Source: Terriglobia bacterium (lineage in GTDB: Bacteria; Acidobacteriota; Terriglobia; Terriglobales; Acidobacteriaceae). Taken from it: DNA of 64,000 nt. A program made the position numbers and the translations under genes. Position 1 is the first letter of the stretch. Each line of letters begins with the position of its first letter. Location: positions 19,068 to 83,067 of the forward strand of contig JAIQEY010000027.1 of assembly GCA_020073565.1 (NCBI GenBank), read 5' to 3'. Shown here piece by piece: positions 40,868 to 48,808 of the stretch. The notes below the pieces were generated by a model. The model was not told the DNA's origin and did not search any database. It saw only the letters and a program-made list of their open reading frames with translations.

Positions 40868-41809
40868 ATGAAATGTACCTTTCGCAAATTGCTTGTCACG
40901 GTACTGCTTACGGCCAGTGCCATCGCCCAGACTCAACCAGCTCACCCGGCAAAGGAGCAGGCGAAACCTGCACCGACATCGGCGGCCGCGCCTCAGACGG
41001 TCCTGCCGAGTGAAGATACGGTGAATTCGTTCCTCTACCAGATGTTTGGGTACGATGCGACGCTCACCTGGAAGATTGCCGAGATCCGGCCGTCTCAAGC
41101 TGCAGGCCTGGCTGAGGTGACGGTGATTATCACCAACCCGCAGGGCTCGAACTCGAACAAGCTTTACGTCACCGCCGACGGCAGGCACGCCATTACGGGA
41201 GAGGTTCTGCCCTTTGGCGCGAAGCCGTTCGAAGAGGCGCGGGCCAAGCTGGAGAAAGGGATCAATGGGCCAGCCAAAGGACCGGCGAACGCCGCGGTGA
41301 CTATCGTCGAGTTCAGCGACATGCAATGTCCTCACTGCAAAACGGCCGCGCCTAACCTCGAGCAACTGCTGGCGCAGGAACCGGACGTGCAGTTCGTGTT
41401 TCAGAATTTTCCGTTGCCGGCCCACAACTGGGCGGAAAAGGCGGCGGACTACGTCGATTGCGTGGGGCGGGCGTCGAACGACGCGGTTTGGAAGTTCATT
41501 GAGAAGACTTTCGATGAGCAGAACAGTATTACCGAAGCAAATGCCGACGAGAAACTGAAGAGCATTGCCACGGACTCAGGGGTCAAGGGGGATGAAATCG
41601 CCGCTTGTGCTGCCAAACCGGACACAAAGATCAGGGTCGAGGCGTCGGTTGCTCTCGGCAAGGCGGTCGGCGTCACTGGGACACCCATGATATTCATCAA
41701 CGGCCGCGCACTCAGCGGCGCGGCTCCGGTCGATCTGCTGAAGAAGGTGGTGGACTTCCAGGCGAGTCAGGGGAAAGAACTCAAGCCGCAGGCGGCGAAC
41801 GCGAATTAA
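40868..41809 (+). CDS. Secreted DsbA-type thiol-disulfide protein with N-terminal extra domain
   Basis: 313 residues from ATG 40868 (signal peptide KLLVTVLLTASAIAQ). Residues about 20-140 form a separate domain of unknown type (VLPSEDTVNSFLYQMFGYDA). The rest is a DsbA/thioredoxin-fold domain: VEFSDMQCPHCKTAAPN (CPHC active site), a cis-Pro loop GVTGTPMIFINGRAL. The two further cysteines (YVDCVGRA, IAACAAK) flank an inserted helical region. It is likely a periplasmic disulfide oxidase or isomerase; the DsbB-like partner is not nearby. Confidence 0.85.
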   Translation: MKCTFRKLLVTVLLTASAIAQTQPAHPAKEQAKPAPTSAAAPQTVLPSEDTVNSFLYQMFGYDATLTWKIAEIRPSQAAGLAEVTVIITNPQGSNSNKLYVTADGRHAITGEVLPFGAKPFEEARAKLEKGINGPAKGPANAAVTIVEFSDMQCPHCKTAAPNLEQLLAQEPDVQFVFQNFPLPAHNWAEKAADYVDCVGRASNDAVWKFIEKTFDEQNSITEANADEKLKSIATDSGVKGDEIAACAAKPDTKIRVEASVALGKAVGVTGTPMIFINGRALSGAAPVDLLKKVVDFQASQGKELKPQAANAN

Positions 41810-41877
41810 TCTGCTGGCGCGCAGCGGATCCCAATTATCGCAAAGTACGCGATGAGCGGGGCACACACGCCCTGGCG

Positions 41878-43722
41878 TTACTTGGTCAGCCAGATTTCCG
41901 GCGCCTCTTTGCGATCGGGTCCGCGCACGACGTAGGGTGTGATCAGGATCAACATTTCGTCGTCCTCTTCCTGTTTGGAATTTTCGGAACTCAGCACCCT
42001 GAGGCCCGGGATGTGGCTGAGAGCGGGCAGTCCGCTCAGGCTCTTCTGATCAGACCTGGTAATCATTCCCGCCAGCGCGGCCGGCTCGCCTTCCTTCAGC
42101 AGGATTCCACCTTTGAATTCACGATTGGAAATGACCGGCACACCATTCACGTTGGTCCCGCCCAGGGTGCGGAACTGCAATTCCAATTGGATGGCGACGT
42201 CGGAATTGCCGTGAACGAGCGGCTTGGCTTTGAGAGTGAGCCCGACATCTTCGTAGCTGATGGAAGGAAACGCTGCGGTGAAGGACTGGTTCTGGATCAC
42301 CTGTGAGATGGCGGAGTTGTTGTAGATGGGCGCAAAGCTGGCGTTGAGGATCGGGTAGCGGGACCCGATTTTGAAGGTGGCTTCCTTATCCTGGGATGCG
42401 CGCAGGGTTACGTGCTCCAGGGAGCGCACGGAACTTTCATTCATGGAAAGGGAGGCGCGCAACTGGTCGAGGCTGAGGCCCATGAGGGTGATCCCGCCGC
42501 CGAAGGTTGCCAGGGGCTGGCTGAAGATGGAATTCTGCTGACCTTGCAACTGCGCCAGCAGGGCAGCGATGCTCTCGTTGCCCGCCTGGTTGATGCCGCC
42601 TGAGGCGATCAGTTGGTTGATCAGATCCTGAATATTCTGCCCGCCCAAAGCTGCCAGCGCGCCTGCCGGAATATTGAACAGGTTGAACTGGTTCGGAATG
42701 TGCAAGCCGATGTTACGCGTGTAGCTGTGATCGACTTGAAAGACTTTCAGGTCGAGCATTACTTCGGGGTGGGAAGAATCGAGTTGCTCCAGGAACTGTG
42801 TGGCCGCGGCCAGAGCGGGCTGTGGTCCACGGACGGTGATGGTGCTGGAGGCGGCATTCAGGCTGACAAATCGGAACTCGAAGAGCGTCCGCAGCGTATT
42901 CATCAGGTCGTTCAGTTCCTGCGGGGAACTGCCGCCGGGGATATAGAACGAGCGCAGGCCCAGGCGATCGTACAGGCGATGATTTTCGGGGGTCTCGATG
43001 GTCGAATACAGAACCTTTTCTTGGAGAGCGACGCTGAAACTCTTGGTCACCTGAGAGGCCGCTTGTATCGCGGTGGCGAAGACGGCTTCTTCCAGGTCGA
43101 AACGCACACGGCGGTTCGGGAAGTTATCGTCAAAGATGACGGTCAAACCGTAGCTCGATGCGACAGCGGCGATCAGCCCGCGCGAATCCCCGCGATAGTG
43201 GAAGTCATGACGGCCGTCGAGGGGCTTCGCGGCAAGGGCGTCTTCACTCTCGACGACTTGCGCGGGGCCCGCGGTACGCACTGGCAGGGGGCCCAGGGCA
43301 TCGCGGAGGCGCTGCTGGGCGAATTCGTTCTGTGGATCGAGGGTTTGCGCCATGCGGAATTCGGCCAGCGCCTCGATCTGGCGTCCCCGGAGAAGATGAT
43401 TGTTGCCGCGCTCGAGATGCATGGCAGCGAGTCGTTGACGCACTATTTCGCGCGCGGTGATGTATTCCACGTTCTGCGGTACCAGACTGGCCGCCTCTTG
43501 AAACTGGCTGAAGGCTTCGTCCAGATTCTTGGAGCGCTCAAGTTTCAATCCACGGGCAAAAGCCTCGCGGGCTGCCTTGAGATCTTTTGCGGGAGCTTGG
43601 CAGGGGGGCGCACCGGGGGACTCGGAGCAAAGGGATAGTGTGGCGGGAGAATCGGCGGGCGTATCCGCGGCCACAGCCAGCGCCGCGAGCATGCAGAGTG
43701 CTCCCGCTAATATCCATCGCAT
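41878..43722 (-). CDS. Outer-membrane secretin (GspD/PilQ type) with N-terminal TPR region
   Basis: 614 residues from ATG 43722. A signal peptide (ILAGALCMLAALAVAAD) is followed by a TPR-like helical region (AFARGLKLERSKNLDEAFSQFQ), an STN/N-domain (FHYRGDSRGLIAAVASSYGL), NolW-like subdomains, and the C-terminal secretin core: SYEDVGLTLKAKPLVH, GGILLKEGEPAALAGMI, IPGLRVLFSS-type end IPGLRVLSSENSKQE, ILITPYVV. Secretins form the outer-membrane channel of type II secretion or type IV pili. No gspE, gspF or pilM-P neighbours are present, so its system is unclear. Confidence 0.88.
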   Translation of the reverse strand: MRWILAGALCMLAALAVAADTPADSPATLSLCSESPGAPPCQAPAKDLKAAREAFARGLKLERSKNLDEAFSQFQEAASLVPQNVEYITAREIVRQRLAAMHLERGNNHLLRGRQIEALAEFRMAQTLDPQNEFAQQRLRDALGPLPVRTAGPAQVVESEDALAAKPLDGRHDFHYRGDSRGLIAAVASSYGLTVIFDDNFPNRRVRFDLEEAVFATAIQAASQVTKSFSVALQEKVLYSTIETPENHRLYDRLGLRSFYIPGGSSPQELNDLMNTLRTLFEFRFVSLNAASSTITVRGPQPALAAATQFLEQLDSSHPEVMLDLKVFQVDHSYTRNIGLHIPNQFNLFNIPAGALAALGGQNIQDLINQLIASGGINQAGNESIAALLAQLQGQQNSIFSQPLATFGGGITLMGLSLDQLRASLSMNESSVRSLEHVTLRASQDKEATFKIGSRYPILNASFAPIYNNSAISQVIQNQSFTAAFPSISYEDVGLTLKAKPLVHGNSDVAIQLELQFRTLGGTNVNGVPVISNREFKGGILLKEGEPAALAGMITRSDQKSLSGLPALSHIPGLRVLSSENSKQEEDDEMLILITPYVVRGPDRKEAPEIWLTK

Positions 43723-43851
43723 ATTCTTACTATAGAATGCTGGGCCACTGATGTCTTGCAAGAGAAATACTCGATAGGGAACTACGGTCGTAACATGAAG
43801 ATGTTCGTTGGGACATCGTTCAGTCGTTCCGCGCGGGACTGAAGCCCGGCC

Positions 43852-44643
43852 TCACCTCAGCATCAGTCGTTCGATATGAGTGGCCCGGCCGGTGCTGTCA
43901 TCGCACTCGACCAGCACCGCGCATAAGCGAACGTCGCCGGAAGCTGCTTCGAAGCGGGCCGGCATGCCGCTTAGAAACTTCTCTACCACCAATTCTTTCT
44001 TCACTCCGATCACGCTGTCGTAGGGGCCTGTCATGCCGACGTCGGTGATGTAGGCCGTGCCCTTGGACAGAATGGTTTCATCAGCCGTGGGAATGTGGGT
44101 ATGGGTGCCGACAACGGCGGTGACTCGTCCGTCGAGATACCAGCCGAAGGCGATTTTTTCTGACGTGGCCTCGGCGTGGAAATCGACGAACACGATCTTC
44201 GATTTGATCTGTTCGAGTAATCGATCGGCGAAGCGGAACGGGTCGTCGCTTGAGCCCATGAAGACACGTCCCTGAAGGTTCATGACGGCATAGGCAACTC
44301 CGTTCTTCTGGCCTTCATACAGGCCCCATCCGGGCAGGGTCGCCGGAAAATTTGCCGGGCGCAGCAGTCGTCGCGCCGGGCTGTGCGGGTTGCCGTCGGC
44401 CATCTGGAAGTACTCGATGATCTCGCGCTTGTCCCAGACGTGATTGCCGGTGGTCATGACGTCGATCCCGAGATCGAAGAGTTCTTCGGCCAATGGCGGC
44501 GTGATGCCGAATCCGGCGGCGGCGTTTTCGCTGTTGGCAATGACCAAATCAACGGAGTGCTGCTTCACGAGTTCCGGGAGACGGTCCTTGACGATGTTGC
44601 GCCCGGGGCGGCCGAAGATGTCACCGATGAAGAGAATGTTCAA
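43852..44643 (-). CDS. ymdB: YmdB-family 2',3'-cyclic nucleotide phosphodiesterase
   Basis: 263 residues, the family's usual length (TIGR00282). The metallophosphoesterase ligands are visible: MNILFIGDIFGRPGR, ANSENAAAGFG, TTGNHVWDKREI, DFHAEATSEK, GTHTHIPTADE. In Bacillus YmdB hydrolyses 2',3'-cyclic nucleotides and controls biofilm and sporulation choices; the cyclic di-GMP link in this genome is only contextual. It is probably in the same strand series as the SBP operon. Confidence 0.9.
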   Translation of the reverse strand: MNILFIGDIFGRPGRNIVKDRLPELVKQHSVDLVIANSENAAAGFGITPPLAEELFDLGIDVMTTGNHVWDKREIIEYFQMADGNPHSPARRLLRPANFPATLPGWGLYEGQKNGVAYAVMNLQGRVFMGSSDDPFRFADRLLEQIKSKIVFVDFHAEATSEKIAFGWYLDGRVTAVVGTHTHIPTADETILSKGTAYITDVGMTGPYDSVIGVKKELVVEKFLSGMPARFEAASGDVRLCAVLVECDDSTGRATHIERLMLR

Positions 44644-44644
44644 G

Positions 44645-44794
44645 AGCAGTAGTCGGTAGTCAGGAGTCAGTCGTCAGCCGGCTATCGCGCGCGCCCTAGG
44701 ACTTCTGCAAGGTCTGACCAGGTTTCGATGGTATCACGCGAGATCGGCGATGCAGTTCGCGGCGCGTTGCTGACTACCGGCTACTGACTACTGA
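44645..44794. repeat. Gap with GACTACTGACT-type repeat words (family C)
   Basis: The block AGTCGGTAGTCAGGAGTCAG near 44651 has inverted kin at 44771-44794 (GACTACCGGCTACTGACTAC). Related words occur at 61018 and 48803. No gene was seen. Confidence 0.45.
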
Positions 44795-46373
44795 TTTCCG
44801 CTGTCTTCAGGAAATCGTAGTTGCCGGAGGGATTCAGCGCGACCTGTCGCACGCGTTTCGTGTGGATCAGGACGTTGTCGAGAAACCAGAGGTTGATGTA
44901 GGGAAGGTCGTCGGCCAGAATTCTCTGCACTTGGGCATAGTGTTGCTTGCGGACGTTCTGATCGGTCTCACGCCGCGCCTGGTCAATCAGTGCATCCAGA
45001 TGGGCGTTGGAATAAAAGCTGCGATTGGCGCCATTGGGCGGAAATTTCGAAGAGTGGAAGGCATATTCGAAGATGTCGGGGTCTTCGTTGCCGCCGATCC
45101 AGCGTAGACCGTAAAGCTGAAACGCCCCGTGAGTCACATCCGAAAAGAAAGTCGCAAACTCAAAACTGCGAATGTCGAGCGCAATGCCTACACCCCGCAG
45201 TTGCTGTTGCATGACCGCGACCATCAGACGCGTGTTTTCGTCGGTCGAGGTCTTCATCGTGACATGAAAGCGCACGCCGTTCACGGTTGGATAGCCAGCG
45301 GCGTCGAGCAGTTGCCGAGCCTTGTCGGGGTCGTAGTCGTATCGGGGCACGTCTTCGTTGTACGCCCAGCTTTGCCGCGGCAGAACGCTATGCGCAGGCT
45401 GCGCCTGGCCGCGCCATAGGTACTCGATCATCGGTTGCCGGTCCAGAGCGTAGGCGATGGCCTGGCGAACCCGTACATCTTTCAAGATAGGATCGCGCAG
45501 ATTGAATGCCAGGTACGCCAGCCTGGTACCGGGCCCGCGCTGAACAACGAGGGACGGATCGCGTTCGAGAGTGATGACCGTGTCGGGCGGCATCGGCGAG
45601 TTGATGGTGAGGTCAGCACTGCCTTTTCGTAGCTCAAGGGCCTGCGTCGTGGCATCGGGCACCACTGAGAAGCGTACGCGAGCGAGATGCGGCGGTCCGC
45701 CCCAATATGCGCTGTTTCGTTCGAGGATAACCTCCTTGTCTGTTTCGGCACTGACGAACTTGAAGGGGCCAGAACCAATGGGATGGCGTGTCATTTTATC
45801 GCCACTGCCGTAGGGCACGATGCCGATGGCTCCCTCCGAAAGGTTCCAGAGAAAGGTCGACGAGGGCTCTTTCAAGTGAACGACGACGGTATCGGCGTCG
45901 GGCGTTTCAATGCGATCCACGAACCGGTACGTGGAGGCTTTCGTGCTTCGGACCTTGCCCTGGATCAGGGAATCGAAAGTCCACTTCACATCGCGCGACG
46001 TCAGCCGTTGGCCGTCGTGAAAAGTTACCCCGCGATGGAGGTGGAAAATATAAGTCAGCGCATCGGGAATTTCCCATTTCTCCGCCAAGCCGGGTTGCAC
46101 GCTCAGGTGGTTATCGCGTGTCAGCAGCGCGTCAAAGATCAGCTCATCAATTCGTTCTGACTGCCCGTCGATGCCCACGCGAGGATCCAGATCTGTCGGA
46201 CTGCTTTCAATGATCATGACCAGCGTGTTGGGGTCGGGAGGGTGTGAGCAGGAGAGCAGAGGGAACATCCCAGCGCCGAGGACAACTATAGCAAGCACTC
46301 TTCCCAGATTTGTCCTCCTGGAAGGAGCGAAGGACCTGCTTCTTGCCCGCGTCCGTGCTTCCGTCTCACGCAT
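44781..46373 (-). CDS. Peptide/opine-type ABC transporter substrate-binding lipoprotein
   Basis: 530 residues from ATG 46373, whose start overlaps the anmK stop by 8 nt. The signal peptide ends in a lipobox (LLSCS). It is an SBP_bac_5 protein: SSPTDLDPRVG, an opening AEKWEIPDALTYIFHLHRGVTFHDG loop, and FDSLIQGKV. The family binds oligopeptides, dipeptides or related ligands in the periplasm. Translational overlap with anmK and nagZ suggests a murein-peptide ligand, as for MppA. Permease and ATPase genes are not adjacent. Confidence 0.85.
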   Translation of the reverse strand: MRETEARTRARSRSFAPSRRTNLGRVLAIVVLGAGMFPLLSCSHPPDPNTLVMIIESSPTDLDPRVGIDGQSERIDELIFDALLTRDNHLSVQPGLAEKWEIPDALTYIFHLHRGVTFHDGQRLTSRDVKWTFDSLIQGKVRSTKASTYRFVDRIETPDADTVVVHLKEPSSTFLWNLSEGAIGIVPYGSGDKMTRHPIGSGPFKFVSAETDKEVILERNSAYWGGPPHLARVRFSVVPDATTQALELRKGSADLTINSPMPPDTVITLERDPSLVVQRGPGTRLAYLAFNLRDPILKDVRVRQAIAYALDRQPMIEYLWRGQAQPAHSVLPRQSWAYNEDVPRYDYDPDKARQLLDAAGYPTVNGVRFHVTMKTSTDENTRLMVAVMQQQLRGVGIALDIRSFEFATFFSDVTHGAFQLYGLRWIGGNEDPDIFEYAFHSSKFPPNGANRSFYSNAHLDALIDQARRETDQNVRKQHYAQVQRILADDLPYINLWFLDNVLIHTKRVRQVALNPSGNYDFLKTAEISSQ

Positions 46374-47535
46374 ACGAAATCTTTCCCAGGATCGCCGGCC
46401 GTTTGGCTCCGGTGGCTGAGGGAACATTCGATGGCCGTCGATGCCAGGTCTCGTGGGCAAGCACGGCAAAAGCGACCGCCTCTTTGGCTTCCGTCGGTAC
46501 GCCAAACTCATCCGAAGAGCGCAGTTCGATTCCCAGGGGCGCCAGTTCGCTGCGCAGCATGGCCAATAGCGTTGGATTCCGGGCGCCGCCCCCCGAAACG
46601 ATCAGCTCACGATAATTCTTTTGATGCCGCAAGACGAAGTGCTGAATTGCATTCGCAATCGATCGCGCGGTCAGGGCCGTTGCCGTGGCCACTACGTCGG
46701 GCTTGCCTGCTCCGCGACAAATGCGGAGAAATCGGCCCACATACTCCCGGCCGAACTCTTCCCGGCCGGCGGTCCGCGGCGGTTTCTGCCGGAAGAATGA
46801 TTCGCGCATCAGTTGTGTGATGACGCCCTCTTGTACTTGCCCCGAGGCTGCAACTTTGCCGTCGCGGTCATAGCGCCGTCCGAACAAGTCTTCCATGACC
46901 GCGTCGATGACCATGTTGCCGGGGCCGGTGTCGAAGGCAACGAGTTGCCGCAGGGAAGCGCCCGCCGGAATCGCCGTGAGATTTGCAATCCCGCCGATGT
47001 TTTGCGCGATCCGCCCTATCCGCTGGCTGCGATAGAGAGAGTAGTCGAGAAAAGGAACGAGCGGCGCGCCCTTGCCGCCCGCCGCCATATCGGACGGACG
47101 GAAATCGGAGACGACCGGCACACCCAGTCGCGCCGCGATCACCGCTCCCTCTCCGGTTTGCCACGTCACTGCCAGTTTGCGCCCCAGGAACGGTGACGCT
47201 TGGCCTTGGTGGTAGAGGGTCTGTCCGTGACAGCCGACGAGGGCGAGCTTTGCGCAATGCTTGCGCGCGGTCTTGGACACTGCTTCGGCGTAAAGTTCCC
47301 CGAGCAGAAAGTTCAGGCGGGCTAGGTCGGCAACGTGCGCCAACTCGGCATTCATGGTTTCGAGGATCGTGCGGCGTACGGCGACGGGGAAGGGATACTC
47401 CGCATGGGCTAGAAGGGTGAAACCTTGGTGTGGGGACGGGCGACTCGCCCGTCCAGTCCGCGAAGAGGCAAACCGCACTAGCGCCACATTGATTCCATCG
47501 GCGGACGTGCCACTCATCACGCCGGCAACAATCAT
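46366..47535 (-). CDS. anmK: Anhydro-N-acetylmuramic acid kinase
   Basis: 389 residues. It converts anhydroMurNAc to MurNAc-6-phosphate in cell-wall recycling. The glycine loop GVMSGTSADGIN, catalytic region GCHGQTLYHQ, DTGPGNMVIDA and GGGARNPTLL are conserved. Start overlaps the nagZ stop by ATGA. Residues about 26-37 (RTGRASRPSPHQ) are encoded by a palindromic repeat inserted in frame between the N-terminal strand and FTLLAHAEYPF. It is in the operon nagZ-anmK-SBP. Confidence 0.94.
   Translation of the reverse strand: MIVAGVMSGTSADGINVALVRFASSRTGRASRPSPHQGFTLLAHAEYPFPVAVRRTILETMNAELAHVADLARLNFLLGELYAEAVSKTARKHCAKLALVGCHGQTLYHQGQASPFLGRKLAVTWQTGEGAVIAARLGVPVVSDFRPSDMAAGGKGAPLVPFLDYSLYRSQRIGRIAQNIGGIANLTAIPAGASLRQLVAFDTGPGNMVIDAVMEDLFGRRYDRDGKVAASGQVQEGVITQLMRESFFRQKPPRTAGREEFGREYVGRFLRICRGAGKPDVVATATALTARSIANAIQHFVLRHQKNYRELIVSGGGARNPTLLAMLRSELAPLGIELRSSDEFGVPTEAKEAVAFAVLAHETWHRRPSNVPSATGAKRPAILGKISYA
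47429..47462. repeat. In-frame palindrome inside anmK (family A)
   Basis: Contains GGACGGGCG-ACT-CGCCCGTCC plus flanking GTGTGG, as in the mutS element and the gap before nadE. It encodes a short Arg/Ser/Pro loop. Confidence 0.65.
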
Positions 47536-48617
47536 GTTCGCTCCTCGCGGTCGAGCGTTGCCAGCCGGATTTCCTCGCCGAACTCCCAGAGCTGGCGAGT
47601 GAGTTTCTCAATACGATGGGCGGTTGGCGCGGCCGGCTTGGGGCGCGTCAGATGTTTCTTCTTGAATGCCAGCACACGCCGCGCCGATTCCTGAACCCGC
47701 CGGGCAAATCCGCGATCGCGCTCAGACTCGCGGATCATGGCTTCGTGCGCCCGCAGGACGAGATCTTCCTGATGGCAGATGAGGGCAAGATCTCCTCCGG
47801 CGCGGATGTGCCCAATTGCTGCCTCCTCGATCGGAGCGGCGGAGAGCACACCACCCATCTCCAAATCGTCCGAGCAGATCAGCCCGCGATAGCTGATCTT
47901 CTTGCGCAGGACTTCGGTGATCCACTTTTTCGAAAGCGATGCCGGTGAGCGGTCTTTGGTGACCGCTGGAAACGCGGCGTGGGAAATCATCACGAACGGG
48001 AGTTCGCGCCGCATGATGCGATAGGGAACCAGGTCCTGTTCCCACAGTTTCTTGAACGGCTTCTCGACGCTGGGGAGTTCATGATGCGTGTCGAGATTGG
48101 CCTCGCCGAGTCCGGGGAAATGCTTGCCGCATCCCAATACACCAGCATCGGCCAGACCGCGCAGGAATTCGCGGGCGTAATTTACGACTTCTTTTGGATT
48201 GGCGGACACGGAGCGGGAACTCATGACCGAGCGCGAAGCTTCAAACGCCAGGTCGAGAGCGGGGGCAAAGTCCAGATTGAATCCGAGCGCGCGGCAGTTT
48301 TGGCCGATGACGCGACCGTGCTTGCGGAAGAGGGTGCGGTCACCGGTCGCGAAAACGTCCGCCGCCGAGGGTGCTGAGCCGATCACGTTGCGGAAGCGAT
48401 CGACCAGGCCGCCTTCCAGGTCGACACAGGTGAATAGCGGCGTCTCGACGCATTTCTGGCATTCGCGCAGAAGAGTGTGCGTCTGCTCTGCACCGGTGAT
48501 GTTGCGGGCAAACAGGATCACGCCAGCGGGCTGGACCTTTGTCAGCAGGGAAGTGAGGCGGTGGGACATCTCGGTGCCGTCGAAGCCGATGATGAGGAGT
48601 TGGCCGATGTTGTGCAT
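47532..48617 (-). CDS. nagZ: Beta-N-acetylhexosaminidase, NagZ type (GH3)
   Basis: 361 residues from ATG 48617; TTG 48632 is an alternative that adds five residues. The GH3 signatures are KHFPGLGEANLDTHHELP, with the His used as the general acid in NagZ, and SDDLEMGGV, with the catalytic Asp nucleophile. It removes GlcNAc from anhydroMurNAc-peptides in the cytoplasm. anmK acts next on the anhydroMurNAc released after amidase action, so the gene order mirrors the pathway. Confidence 0.93.
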   Translation of the reverse strand: MHNIGQLLIIGFDGTEMSHRLTSLLTKVQPAGVILFARNITGAEQTHTLLRECQKCVETPLFTCVDLEGGLVDRFRNVIGSAPSAADVFATGDRTLFRKHGRVIGQNCRALGFNLDFAPALDLAFEASRSVMSSRSVSANPKEVVNYAREFLRGLADAGVLGCGKHFPGLGEANLDTHHELPSVEKPFKKLWEQDLVPYRIMRRELPFVMISHAAFPAVTKDRSPASLSKKWITEVLRKKISYRGLICSDDLEMGGVLSAAPIEEAAIGHIRAGGDLALICHQEDLVLRAHEAMIRESERDRGFARRVQESARRVLAFKKKHLTRPKPAAPTAHRIEKLTRQLWEFGEEIRLATLDREERT

Positions 48618-48663
48618 CTCGAATAAGGGCAATTCATAATTGCCCGCGGGGTTCTCGATCTCC

Positions 48664-48808
48664 GTAGGGGTCCTTCGACTCCGCGCGACCTCCGCTTCGC
48701 GGAGATCGCGCTCCGCTCAGGATGACAGATCGCAAACAGCGCGAACGACTAACGACGAACGACTAGCGACGAACGACTAGCGACGAACGACTAGCGACGA
48801 ACGACTGA
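48664..48808. repeat. Family E repeat followed by a tandem 14-bp array
   Basis: 48664-48726 is an inverted copy of the repeat at 37056 (AGGGGTCCTTCGACTCCGCG to CTCCGCTCAGGATGA). 48742-48808 is a tandem array of about four copies of GACGAACGACTAGC, ending at the mutS stop. Confidence 0.75.
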
